A stretch of DNA of 34,789 nt from assembly GCA_031276295.1 (NCBI GenBank), contig JAISNI010000065.1:1-34789 (forward strand), given 5' to 3'. Both the position numbers and the translations under genes were made by a program. The notes under the pieces are model-generated. The model searched no databases. It had not been told where the DNA came from and saw only the letters and a program-made list of their open reading frames with translations. The stretch is from Treponema sp. (GTDB lineage: Bacteria > Spirochaetota > Spirochaetia > Treponematales > Breznakiellaceae). Below, one piece after another: positions 25,601 to 32,949 of this stretch. How positions within the stretch are numbered: position 1 is the stretch's first letter; every line of letters starts with the position of its first letter.

Positions 25601-27276
25601 ACAACAATATGTATATGAGTATGATGAGCAGCGATAATCCCGATGCACAGGCTATGGCCGACATCCAGGCAACAAACAGGGAACTGGACATACGAATTAC
25701 CGACATACTTGTCCGTCTTTCAGCGGAAATCCGTTCGGAACCGGAGTTTGACTACCACAGCATTACCGAAAATTCCCCGCGTACCTTTATTTTCTATAAA
25801 CCCGTTATGTTCCGTAAGGGAACCGAAAGCGCCTTCTTCCGCGGCCTTGTCCGGCTGGAAGTATCCATAGACAGCATCCTCAACGAACTTTCCGGCGCCA
25901 GGGCGGAAATGTTGCGGATCATCCTTATATTTGCCTTTGCCGCCATAGGTATAGGAACCCTGGGTGCCCTTCTCCTTTCCAGCATTATCATACTTCCCCT
26001 GCGGCGTCTGGTAACCCATGTAGAGCATATCCGCGATACCGAGGATAAATCCCAGTTGGCCGGGGTCGATATAGTTATAAAATCGCAGGATGAAATAGCG
26101 GTACTGGGAAACACCATCAACGATATGACTCACGGGCTTGTTAAGGCGGCTCTGGCCTCCCAGGATCTTTCCATCGGAAAGGAAGTTCAGAAAAAATTCA
26201 TACCTCTGGAACTGGACAGGGAAGGAAACAAACTTTCCTCCGGCTTTAAGGATACGAAAAACGCCGAATTCTTCGGGTATTACGAAGGCGCAAAGGGCGT
26301 GTCGGGGGACTACTTTGACTACCAGGACCTTGACGGCCGGTACTTTGCCGTCATTAAATGCGACGTAGCCGGAAAAGGTATACCCGCAGCGCTCATCATG
26401 ATCCAGGTGGCAACCATGTTCCTCAACTATTTTAAATCATGGAAACCTACCGCAAAAGGTATGCACATAGAAGAGGTTGTCTACCAGATCAACGACTTTA
26501 TCGAAACCCTGGGCTTTAAAGGACGATTTGCCGCCTTTACCCTCTGCCTCTTCGATTCGCAGACCGGCCTTGTCCGTTTCTGCAATGCAGGGGACAATAT
26601 CATACACCTGTTTGACGCGTCCGAAGGAAAGGTCAAAACGCTGACCCTGCCCGAAACCCCGGCAACCGGCGTGCTCCCCAACTTCCTTGTGGAATCCAAG
26701 GGAGGTTACACCGTTCAGAACATCACCATAGACCACGGCGATATACTTTTCCTCTATACCGACGGTATCGAAGAGGCCAAGCGCAAGTTCCGCACGCCGG
26801 AGTTTGTCGAGATGATCTGTACGGAAGGAGGGGCGCCCAATGATACGCCCCACGAGAACCATGTGGTAGGCCAGGGGGACGAGGAAATGGGGCCGGACAG
26901 GGTAGAGGGAATCATCAACGCGGTGATGAACAAGAATTTCTATACGCTCCACAAGTGGCATAACCCCGAAGGCGATTCCGCCGATCTGCAATTCGACTTT
27001 ACCGCATGCCAGGGCAGGGTGGAAGATGTTATCATGGCAATGGTATCGGTAGAAAAGATGTTCCGCTGTTATAAGGATCCCAAGGTCGGTGATGACAGCC
27101 GTGTTCTGGTGGACAAGAAAGTGGACGCATTCTTACAGGAACACTTCCTTCAGTATAGAACATACTGTTCAAATACGCGGGAAAATCCTGGAAATGCCGC
27201 ATATATGTATTATACTCATGTAAAGGAAGATGATCAGTACGATGATCTTACTATATTAGGAATCAAGAGAAAGTAG
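22636..27276 (+). CDS. Sensor serine phosphatase: propeller, Fn3/IPT-like, HAMP, SpoIIE/RsbU
   Basis: 1,546 residues. Signal peptide (about 1-26). Residues 30-410 resemble a sialidase-type beta-propeller with Asp-box motifs SEDEGLHW (136), SSDGANW (189) and SSDGGKTW (245). Two Fn3-like domains follow (about 415-640), then an IPT/TIG-like domain (about 645-745). Membrane spans lie at about 772-797, 836-860 and 1093-1117, with an extracytoplasmic loop of 230 residues between the last two. After a HAMP linker comes a PP2C-type SpoIIE domain with GDYFDY, DVAGKGIPAALIM, FCNAGDNIIHLF, LYTDGIEEAKR and the closing DDLTILG. An insert of about 100 residues interrupts the end of that domain. It presumably dephosphorylates an anti-sigma-antagonist-like protein in response to an envelope signal; that partner is not encoded here. 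Confidence 0.9.
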   Translation: MMKKSKIPLLFGYFILSFIFSQRLFAFSELFWEDPKDFSERNGGFPISAYNGDLALIAWQEAEKNNASGIEESGTIRISLAVKKNGEKWLVYRRINNASYSYSGTEPSILSMALDQQGRIILTAAAGSGEVDVFISEDEGLHWQVNHIQSGRTVSAPRLFVCADGSYVIYVSAVDPDDVRSLAIHYSVSSDGANWTPFRKFITTEGLGFNFLPYHAVKGSTDYVVFQSRILTSSSPYFQLFFTKSSDGGKTWSEPNRITTFTSTASYPNATENQFDNQRPHLSIQNDRLFLVWERHYGNDIPYICAAYLDEYGNVSGQPERVNSAEAYCNNPLAFQYEGIPTILWFDDRRDNTNRIYMAQRGTNGWENKDMSGGSGNASFGRAVVDDSGLFLFWQISASETNRIYTLQPDMSAPSVRLAAVNFTPGRRTKGEPSGEKIRIRWNVPRDSSGIRGFSWSWSLDEEEEPPEELMLPAGNRSTVEHEVVADEDGTWYFKVAAVDASNRGNWSASVSIEYVRDTTPPPSANIIPPEIDSRGFLLTNSFTLSWNPPPASDIAGYTWDLKFLGPPELFRAGNIEGFAEAVEARFPVDKIQIDRHRITENTVSFDNQDDGIWYFTVSGIDEVGNVGAPSYIFFRTNKYIPHTFITDISSSQDEQGIVAIRILGRGFNVGGEVIRVFLDKEDGSFHRDFYLDKGEFVVRHDREIRVLHAEYLPEGIYRLGVEHPTRGTATYSRKLIAVEEKGTVKFGDFSELMVPSWEILPERQYVFDTNFLIIMGIVLFCCIGILSSIWGIANVISDSSVIHQDAVALITGDFMVLEKKKRFRKIQRRGLGLRFKLAAFTIVLVLLAVVMVSMPLYFNMIRTQQNTLFQGLWDRSAVLLEGLAASVKAYLPSENTLELGYLPDQSAALPEARYVTITGFGKGGLEFDDHVWATNDPGIGVKIDTPEFIAGECRLTDALSPRLQSIVEDLDSRARDAVGNMPRIISDNNNMYMSMMSSDNPDAQAMADIQATNRELDIRITDILVRLSAEIRSEPEFDYHSITENSPRTFIFYKPVMFRKGTESAFFRGLVRLEVSIDSILNELSGARAEMLRIILIFAFAAIGIGTLGALLLSSIIILPLRRLVTHVEHIRDTEDKSQLAGVDIVIKSQDEIAVLGNTINDMTHGLVKAALASQDLSIGKEVQKKFIPLELDREGNKLSSGFKDTKNAEFFGYYEGAKGVSGDYFDYQDLDGRYFAVIKCDVAGKGIPAALIMIQVATMFLNYFKSWKPTAKGMHIEEVVYQINDFIETLGFKGRFAAFTLCLFDSQTGLVRFCNAGDNIIHLFDASEGKVKTLTLPETPATGVLPNFLVESKGGYTVQNITIDHGDILFLYTDGIEEAKRKFRTPEFVEMICTEGGAPNDTPHENHVVGQGDEEMGPDRVEGIINAVMNKNFYTLHKWHNPEGDSADLQFDFTACQGRVEDVIMAMVSVEKMFRCYKDPKVGDDSRVLVDKKVDAFLQEHFLQYRTYCSNTRENPGNAAYMYYTHVKEDDQYDDLTILGIKRK

Positions 27277-27285
27277 GAGACGATA

Positions 27286-27630
27286 ATGGCTTTTAGTGAT
27301 AGGATGAAGGATATTCTTGGACAGGCGGGGGAAAAGGCGCAGGATCTGGGGACAAAAGGTATTCAGGCATCAAAGGATCTTCTGGGCAAAGCGGGGGCCA
27401 AGGCCCAGGAACTGGGCGAACGCGGTGTGCTTACGCTGGAGATAAAGCAGCTTGAAAGTCAATTTTCAAAACAGATCACCCGTTTAGGCGCCGAGGCATA
27501 TAAGATACTGGTAGAAAGAGGCGCCGAAAGCATAGGCAGGGAGGATGTGCAGACGATTCTGGGCGAACTGGAGGCAACCCGGCAGCTCATTGAAAACAAG
27601 GAAGATGAACTTCAAAGCAAGAAAAGTTAG
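27286..27630 (+). CDS. Small helical coiled-coil protein
   Basis: 114 residues, no signal peptide or membrane span. The N-terminal half has two near-copies of an amphipathic Lys/Ala/Gly repeat (GQAGEKAQDLGTKG and GKAGAKAQELGERG), recalling LEA-like or apolipoprotein-like helices. The C-terminal half is a coiled coil (LTLEIKQLESQFSKQI, LEATRQLIENKEDELQSKK). Good TAGGAGA before the ATG. It starts 9 nt after the phosphatase stop, so it is the third gene of that operon. A role as an adaptor or regulator of the sensor is inference from position only. Confidence 0.8.
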   Translation: MAFSDRMKDILGQAGEKAQDLGTKGIQASKDLLGKAGAKAQELGERGVLTLEIKQLESQFSKQITRLGAEAYKILVERGAESIGREDVQTILGELEATRQLIENKEDELQSKKS

Positions 27631-27697
27631 CAGCCTGTTACGCTTGTGTTGTGGATGTTTTGCATCGAACTTCTGGTCTGCTTTATGCAAAACATCC
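27631..27697. repeat. Copy C of the CAGCCTGTT repeat, hairpin between convergent genes
   Basis: CAGCCTGTTACGCTTGTG begins directly after the stop codon. GGATGTTTTGCAT (27653-27665) and ATGCAAAACATCC (27685-27697) form a perfect 13-bp stem with a 19-nt loop. The opening and the TTTGCAT/ATGCAAA arms match the copy at 14005. Placed between convergent genes it may also serve as a two-way terminator, although it lacks T tracts. Confidence 0.6.
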
Positions 27698-27713
27698 CGC
27701 AATCTGCCTGCCC

Positions 27714-28928
27714 TTACTGCCGGTAATGCTCCAGAAAAAACGCGAGGCGGCGCATAGCGTCGGCAAGAGTGTCCTTGTCGGGTAGAAAAACTATACGGAA
27801 ATGGTCGGGGTCCTTCCAGTTAAAACCCGTACCATGCACGAGGAGCAGGTGCTGTTCCCTTAAAAGATCCATGATGAACTTTTCATCATCGGTAATGCCG
27901 AAGCGGTTAATGTCGATTTTAGGGAAGCAGTAGAGCGCTCCCCTGGGCATGACGACCGAGAGCCCGTTCGTGCTGTTGACGATGTTTACCGCGGTGTCGC
28001 GTTGCTCGCGGAGCCTGCCGCCGGGCAGGATAAAGTCGCGGATGCTCTGATAGCCGCCCAGCGCGGTCTGTATGCCGTATTGGGCGGGCATATTGGGACA
28101 GAGCCTCATATTTGTCAGCATTTCAAGGCCGTCAATGTAACCCTGGGCGCATTTTCTGTTGCCGGAAAGAACCATCCAGCCGGCCCGGAAGCCTGCCGCG
28201 CGCCAGGCTTTGGACATGCCGTCAAAGCTGATGGTGAGTATGCCGGGGTCTATGGCTGCCATAGGTATATGCATTGTATCGTCGTAGGTTATACGGCTGT
28301 AAATTTCATCCGCGTACACGATAAGTTCGTTCTCACGCGCGATACGGGCTATGCCTTCAAGGACGGCCCTGTCGTAAACCGCCCCCGTAGGATTGTTGGG
28401 GTTGATAACGACAATGGCCTTGGTACGGCTGCTTACCTTAGAGGCTATATCGTTTAGGTCGGGGTTCCATCCGGATTGTTCATCGCAGAGGTAATGCACG
28501 GCCTTGCCGCCCGACAGGATTACCGCGGCGGTCCAGAGAGGGTAGTCGGGCATGGGTACGAGGACCTCATCCCCGTTTTCAAGAAGGCCCTGCATGGCTA
28601 TCATAATAAGCTCGCTGACGCCGTTCCCTATGTAGATATCGTCTATCCCTATGTCCAAAATGCCCTTGGACTGAAAATCCTGCATAACGGCCTTACGGGC
28701 GGAGAAAAGCCCCTGGGAATCGCCGTAACCCTGGGCATTCTGTAGATTGACTATCATGTCGTGGAGTATCTCGTCCGGGGCGGTAAAGCCGAAAACCGCC
28801 GGGTTACCTATATTGAGCTTTAAGATCCTGAACCCCTCGGCTTCAAGCCGCTTGGCCTCTTTAAGCACCGGCCCCCTTATATCGTAGCATACATCTTCCA
28901 GCTTGGACGATTTTGCAAAATTTCTCAT
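27714..28928 (-). CDS. alaA: Alanine-type aminotransferase (AlaA-like, class I PLP)
   Basis: 404 residues, the length of E. coli AlaA. It opens like that family (YDIRGPVLKEAKRLE...LKLNIGNPAVFGF, residues 15-48) and has the fold-type I landmarks INPNNPTGAVY, YADEIYSRITYDD, and Lys240 in SFDGMSKAWRAAGFRAGW as the PLP lysine, with the phosphate-binding Arg in that last segment. It most likely interconverts pyruvate/glutamate and alanine/2-oxoglutarate; other substrates, including aromatic ones, cannot be excluded. GAGAGGG lies 4 nt before the ATG. It follows the membrane protein gene on the same strand after a 95-nt gap and may have its own promoter there (AT-rich, no clear hexamers). Confidence 0.88.
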   Translation of the reverse strand: MRNFAKSSKLEDVCYDIRGPVLKEAKRLEAEGFRILKLNIGNPAVFGFTAPDEILHDMIVNLQNAQGYGDSQGLFSARKAVMQDFQSKGILDIGIDDIYIGNGVSELIMIAMQGLLENGDEVLVPMPDYPLWTAAVILSGGKAVHYLCDEQSGWNPDLNDIASKVSSRTKAIVVINPNNPTGAVYDRAVLEGIARIARENELIVYADEIYSRITYDDTMHIPMAAIDPGILTISFDGMSKAWRAAGFRAGWMVLSGNRKCAQGYIDGLEMLTNMRLCPNMPAQYGIQTALGGYQSIRDFILPGGRLREQRDTAVNIVNSTNGLSVVMPRGALYCFPKIDINRFGITDDEKFIMDLLREQHLLLVHGTGFNWKDPDHFRIVFLPDKDTLADAMRRLAFFLEHYRQ

Positions 28929-29011
28929 ATACCCTCTCTTTTTCTGCCCTTTCTTGACTTGGCGGCTGAATAGTTACTAATTTAGAATATATAAAATATA
29001 TCATGTACCTG

Positions 29012-29030
29012 CGGGTAGGGGAATTACCCG
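29012..29030 (-). terminator. Weak hairpin at the end of the membrane protein gene
   Basis: CGGGTA (29012-29017) and TACCCG (29025-29030) pair across 7 nt and overlap the TAA stop codon of the minus-strand gene. No T tract follows on that strand, so any termination would be inefficient and read-through into the aminotransferase gene is possible. Confidence 0.3.
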
Positions 29031-29848
29031 TACAACCACCTGCCGGCTTCGGTTAGATACTTTGTCAGCATGGCTGTGTGTATCTCGTTCTGCACTTTAG
29101 AGACTTCACGGTTCCATGCGTCCTGCGTTTTTAAGGTTTCCCTCAGTCTGCCCTTGCCCAAATCCGCGAAAGCAAGGAGCCTGGTTCTCTGTTCCTGTAA
29201 CGCCCTGCTTATAATTTCGGCAAGAAAATACGCGGAAAGGCCGGTAAGCAGCGCATCGGCGGATTCGGAGACAAGAATCGTAAAATCAGGGGCGGCATCC
29301 TCTGCCCGTTTGTCAAGCAGCAGGGAAAAACCGCGGTAAAATTGCAGCCAGCGCCCCTGGGTATTGAGGGCCGCAGGTGATTTCATCTGGGAAGAAAAAA
29401 AATCGGCCGCGCCCGAGTAATCCTTGATCAATATGCGCGCCGCGCCGAAAACCAGGGCATTCCGTTCCAGCAGTTCCGGTTTAATCAGCGCGATTTTATT
29501 CTCAAGGCTCAGCACCGCAGGAGAATCGGAGAGCACAAGGTAGGTATTGGCAAGGAGCCGTACAAGACGCGGGGAATACCGTCCCCGTCCGAAGATTCTC
29601 TCTTCAAGATACAGGGCCAGCGCCGGCCAATCTTCCTTTTCCAGCAGGGAGAACAGACGGTGATTCAGCGCGTAAAATACATTAAGACCGGCAAGAATAA
29701 GAATGATGATAAGGCCCAGGTACCAGTTCTGTTTCCAGAAGACAAGGGTAAAGTTATTGCCAAAGCTGATAAGCGGAAACAACCAGATAAAAATGAAAAA
29801 AACGGTGATAATTATATTAAACAGAATAAAAATAAATTTGAATTTCAA
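29024..29848 (-). CDS. Membrane protein of unknown function, two N-terminal spans
   Basis: 274 residues. It starts with TTG at 29848, supported by AGGAGA 9 nt upstream and by the first span beginning at once (MKFKFIFILFNIIITVFFIF). The second span is about residues 43-62 (WYLGLIIILILAGLNVFYAL). The rest is helical and soluble, with TPR-like helical pairs (LLANTYLVLSDSPAVLSLEN, YSGAADFFSSQMKS), predicted on the cytoplasmic side. No enzyme motif and no family I can name. Divergent from the HD-GYP gene. Confidence 0.78.
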   Translation of the reverse strand: MKFKFIFILFNIIITVFFIFIWLFPLISFGNNFTLVFWKQNWYLGLIIILILAGLNVFYALNHRLFSLLEKEDWPALALYLEERIFGRGRYSPRLVRLLANTYLVLSDSPAVLSLENKIALIKPELLERNALVFGAARILIKDYSGAADFFSSQMKSPAALNTQGRWLQFYRGFSLLLDKRAEDAAPDFTILVSESADALLTGLSAYFLAEIISRALQEQRTRLLAFADLGKGRLRETLKTQDAWNREVSKVQNEIHTAMLTKYLTEAGRWLYG

Positions 29849-29873
29849 ATAACTTTCTCCTATAATTGTATAT

Positions 29874-29900
29874 ATTATACTAATTTTAAAATCGGTTCAA
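29874..29900 (-). promoter_or_regulatory. Promoter of the two-span membrane protein gene
   Basis: On the minus strand TTGAAC (29900-29895) and TATAAT (29879-29874) are separated by 15 nt. The -10 is perfect and the -35 reasonable, while the spacer is short. The rest of the divergent gap up to 29996 contains a short GGTTC/GAACC inverted repeat and no clear promoter for the HD-GYP gene. Confidence 0.45.
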
Positions 29901-29996
29901 ATGCCGGAACTCACGACAGAACCGGAACTAGTATGATAGATGAAAGGCATGGATTTGGTCAATGAAGCAGATACTCGTGCTCATACGGGGTAAATA

Positions 29997-31166
29997 ATGA
30001 GGAACTATGTAGTAAAGGAAATCCCTCAGAATAGTTTTTTTTCAAAAAATGTATATCTGGATAAGCAGTTTATACTAACCGCTCCTGAAATACCTTTTAC
30101 GCGGAATCTGTCACAACTCCTGGATGACTGGGGTTTTAAAGTAGTCTACAGCGAAGGAGAACCCCGTGCAGACTACTATTCCGAAACCTCCGATGAGTTT
30201 GGACTTGCGGAATTTGCCGATATGGCGGTTCTGAGCGACAGCGATAAAATGAAACGTGCAAAGGAATTTTATTTATCTCTTTACAGTTATGTAAACCAAC
30301 TCTTTGAAACGGCGGTTATCAAGAATGAACTGAACTACAAGGACATGGTGAGGCATGTTAAGACAGCCTGCACTATTATCAAGGAAGACCGCAGATTCCT
30401 GTTCCGTGTTCAGGAAGATACCGATCCGGGACCAGAAACCAATTTTCAGGTGGTTCATGCGGTAAAAACCATGATTATTTCCATTGTTATAGGATCATAC
30501 TTTAATCTCCCCACTAACCGGCTTATAGATCTGGGGATTGCCGCCATTCTCCACGAAATCGGTATGTTCAAGCTGCCCCCCCAGATATATCAGAGCAAAC
30601 GTAGCCTTTCGCCGAAGGAACGCAAGGCTATCCTTACCCATCCCGTACTGGGATATAATCTCCTTAAATCTTTCGATTTTCCCCTGCCTGTCAGCCTTGT
30701 CTCCCTGGAGCACCATGAACGGGAAAACGGTACTGGGTACCCCCAGAAACTCACCTCGGACAAGATAAGCTATTACGCAAAGATCATTGCCGTAGCCTGT
30801 TCCTACGAGGCTTTGACCGCCTCAAGACCCCACAAAAGTGCCAAAGACGGCTATGCGAGTATGCTGGATCTCCTGAAAAATGAGGGTAAACAGTATGACG
30901 AGCTTGTGGTACGCGCCCTGGTTTTTTCGCTTTCGATTTACCCTATAGGACTTTATGTGCTGCTCTCCGACGGCAGGAAAGGCCAGGTAATTGATGTAAA
31001 CCCCGAAAATCCCCGTTTCCCTATCGTGCAGATCTTCGGCGAGCATACGCCTGACGGCAAGAACAAGGTGGTGGAAACATCCCCGGACGGAATAAACATA
31101 GTCAGGCCCCTTACCAAAAACGAGACAGACTCCCAAGGCGGAGACTCTACCGCGACACAGGCATAA
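29997..31166 (+). CDS. HD-GYP-type protein with altered HD motif
   Basis: 389 residues, cytoplasmic. Residues 1-110 are an unrecognised N-terminal region. About 150-330 is an HD-GYP domain of the cyclic-di-GMP phosphodiesterase family: His154, the central motif at 186-190 (HEIGM), His215, and a well-kept HHERENGTGYP at 239-249. The canonical motif is HDxGK, so the metal-ligand Asp is Glu187 and the Lys is Met190. Activity towards cyclic-di-GMP is therefore uncertain. A C-terminal domain (about 335-370: GRKGQVIDVNPENPRFPIVQ) resembles a small beta module. The stop is 6 nt before the MATE gene, implying one operon. Confidence 0.85.
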   Translation: MRNYVVKEIPQNSFFSKNVYLDKQFILTAPEIPFTRNLSQLLDDWGFKVVYSEGEPRADYYSETSDEFGLAEFADMAVLSDSDKMKRAKEFYLSLYSYVNQLFETAVIKNELNYKDMVRHVKTACTIIKEDRRFLFRVQEDTDPGPETNFQVVHAVKTMIISIVIGSYFNLPTNRLIDLGIAAILHEIGMFKLPPQIYQSKRSLSPKERKAILTHPVLGYNLLKSFDFPLPVSLVSLEHHERENGTGYPQKLTSDKISYYAKIIAVACSYEALTASRPHKSAKDGYASMLDLLKNEGKQYDELVVRALVFSLSIYPIGLYVLLSDGRKGQVIDVNPENPRFPIVQIFGEHTPDGKNKVVETSPDGINIVRPLTKNETDSQGGDSTATQA

Positions 31167-31172
31167 CGCCCA

Positions 31173-32537
31173 ATGGAGGCAGACTTAGCCCATGGTACAA
31201 GACCGGTAGAATCCATGACGGCGGGAAGCCCCGTAAGGCATCTTGCCCTCTTTGCTCTGCCCCTTATGGCGGGGGAGCTTTTCCAGCTTTCCTACAATTT
31301 TGCCGACGCGCTTATTGTCGGGCGCATCTTGGGGCTGGAGGCGCTTGCCGCGGTTGGTTGTACACTGAGCCTGGTCCACTTTGTTTTTGGGTTTATCATA
31401 GGGTTGACAAGCGGCTTTAGCATCTTCATCTCCCAACGTTTCGGCGCGGGGGATGAGGAGGGTGTACGCCGGAGTTTTGCCGCGGGCATTGTTTTAAGCC
31501 TTGCCTGTGCCGCAGTGCTGACCCTGGGCGGCCTTTTCCTGTGTACGCCTGTGCTGCGCCTTATGAACACCCCCGATGAAATTTTAGCCGGCGCAGGGCT
31601 TTACCTTTCTATCATATTTTGCAGCATAAGCCTTATGGCCGCCTATAACATACAGGCGGGCGTACTGTACGCCCTGGGGGACAGCCGTTCCCCGCTTTTC
31701 TTCCTGATGATCTGTTCGGCGCTCAACATAATCCTTGACCTGCTCTTTATCCTTGGATTCGGCTGGGGAATTGGCGGGGCTGCCGGGGCTACCCTGTTTT
31801 CGCAGTTCATCGCGGCGTTTCTCTGCGCTTTCTACATTAAGAAGCGTTTCGCCCGCTTTCTGCCCACGCGGGAACACTGGCGCTTAAAAGGCGCGGATAT
31901 ACGAAGCCATCTGAGCCTCGGCGTGTCTATGGGCTTGCAGCGCTGTATAGTCGAAGCGGGGAACATCCTGGTACAGACCGCCATGAACGGCCTGGGCGCA
32001 ACGGCCCTTGCCGCGGTAGCCGTGGCCCAGCGGATACGCGGCCTTAACATGATGCCCCTGTTCTGTATAAGCCGGGCGCTCACCACCTATACCGCACAGA
32101 ATTACGGGGCGGGTAAGGTGCGGCGCATATACCAGGGCACACGCTGCGCCTGCCTTATCTCGACAGGTATAGGCACGTTTATGGCCCTTATCAACAGCAT
32201 ATTCGGAAGGCAGCTCGCCGGGCTCTTTCTGGGGGATGAAGATGCGGCGGTAACGATGGCTTCGCTTTTCTTGCGGTACATTGGGGCAAGCGTTTTTATT
32301 CTGGGGATCATGCTGAACTTCCGCACTACCATGCAGGGCCTGGGGAAAAGCCTTTCCCCCACCCTTTGCAGTATGCTCGAAACCCTTATGAGCCTGGCCG
32401 CCGCTTTTGTTCTTATACCGCGCTGGGGTTTTACCGGCGTATGCCTTGCAAACCCGCTTTCCTGGCTTGCGTCGGGCATACCCCTCTATCTGGCCTTTGC
32501 CGTCTTTGCGGCGGAACAGCGGGGGAAGGAGCCATGA
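31173..32537 (+). CDS. MATE-family multidrug/sodium antiporter
   Basis: 454 residues with about 12 membrane spans. It carries the MATE start pattern MTAGSPVRHLALFALPLMAG and the loop LTSGFSIFISQRFGAGD in the first half, mirrored by ISRALTTYTAQNYGAGK in the second. Proteins of this family export cationic drugs or metabolites using Na+ or H+ gradients; the substrate here is unknown. Start ATG 31173 follows the HD-GYP stop by 6 nt; ATG 31215 (at MTAGSP) is an alternative, and neither has a strong binding site. Part of its C-terminal coding sequence is duplicated at 32810-32883. Confidence 0.92.
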   Translation: MEADLAHGTRPVESMTAGSPVRHLALFALPLMAGELFQLSYNFADALIVGRILGLEALAAVGCTLSLVHFVFGFIIGLTSGFSIFISQRFGAGDEEGVRRSFAAGIVLSLACAAVLTLGGLFLCTPVLRLMNTPDEILAGAGLYLSIIFCSISLMAAYNIQAGVLYALGDSRSPLFFLMICSALNIILDLLFILGFGWGIGGAAGATLFSQFIAAFLCAFYIKKRFARFLPTREHWRLKGADIRSHLSLGVSMGLQRCIVEAGNILVQTAMNGLGATALAAVAVAQRIRGLNMMPLFCISRALTTYTAQNYGAGKVRRIYQGTRCACLISTGIGTFMALINSIFGRQLAGLFLGDEDAAVTMASLFLRYIGASVFILGIMLNFRTTMQGLGKSLSPTLCSMLETLMSLAAAFVLIPRWGFTGVCLANPLSWLASGIPLYLAFAVFAAEQRGKEP

Positions 32538-32552
32538 TGCGGCAAAAAAAAA

Positions 32553-32800
32553 CATGGCGCTTCGGCTTGCCGCCCTCAGCGCCATCCTTTTGGTGCCTGG
32601 CACCCCTGCGTGCATCGGAACAGCGAGGTATCTTCGTTCAATGAGAAAAAGTCCTACGGATTTTTTCGTTTTATACCGGGGGGCTACTACCCCGCCATTT
32701 ATGTGTTAAGCGGGAACCTTGATGACGGCAAAGTCATTACGGAGCTATACCGTCTATGAATCCCCTCTGATCCGCTTCACCAGCGTAAAGGCGCCAGGCA
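32553..32800 (+). pseudogene. Broken gene for a small exported protein
   Basis: An ATG at 32553 opens a signal-peptide-like frame (MALRLAALSAILLVPGTPA). Coherent protein then continues in other frames: SFNEKKSYGFFRFIPGGYYP and AIYVLSGNLDDGKVITELYR (about 32628-32756), then YESPLIRFTSVKAPG (about 32755-32800). At least two frameshifts are needed to join them. A GGTGCCTGGCACC palindrome sits just where the signal peptide ends, which suggests that a small insertion or rearrangement damaged the gene. I do not recognise the family. It lies just behind the MATE gene. Confidence 0.5.
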
Positions 32801-32941
32801 CAACATCAAAGCCTGACCGCCGCTTTTATTCTTATCCCGCGCTGGGGCTTTACCGGCGTATACCTTGCAAACCCGCTCTCCTGACCACAACGCCTTTTGG
32901 TGCCTGGCACCCGTGCGTGCATCGCTTTGGCGCCTGGCACC
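32592..32941. repeat. Short palindrome GGYGCCTGGCACC, four copies
   Basis: GGTGCCTGGCACC at 32592-32604 and again at 32899-32911, GGCGCCTGGCACC at 32929-32941, and an inverted, slightly degraded form GGCGCCAGGCACA at 32790-32802. The first two share a longer context, CCTTTTGGTGCCTGGCACCC followed by a variable base and TGCGTGCATCG. They punctuate a stretch of pseudogene and duplicated sequence, as small REP-like or mobile palindromes do. Confidence 0.6.
32810..32883 (+). pseudogene. Duplicated fragment of the MATE gene
   Basis: This stretch repeats 32391-32464 of the MATE gene at a constant offset of 419 nt with only about seven substitutions. It encodes AFILIPRWGFTGVYLANPLS, and then a TGA where the parent has the Trp of NPLSW. 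It lacks the rest of the gene. It is either the remnant of a second MATE copy or a small local duplication, lying between two of the GGYGCCTGGCACC palindromes. Confidence 0.65.
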
Positions 32942-32949
32942 TAGGCTTA

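Noticed and set aside
18386-27630. Complete partner-switching sigma system
   Set aside because: Only the phosphatase side is present; no RsbW-like kinase, STAS protein or sigma factor gene occurs in the window, so I do not claim the full system.
32646-32666. Terminator-like AAAAAGTCC-TAC-GGATTTTTT after the MATE gene
   Set aside because: It lies within coherent coding sequence of the broken gene (EKKSYGFF), so the pairing may be a by-product of codons; not strong enough to list as a terminator.
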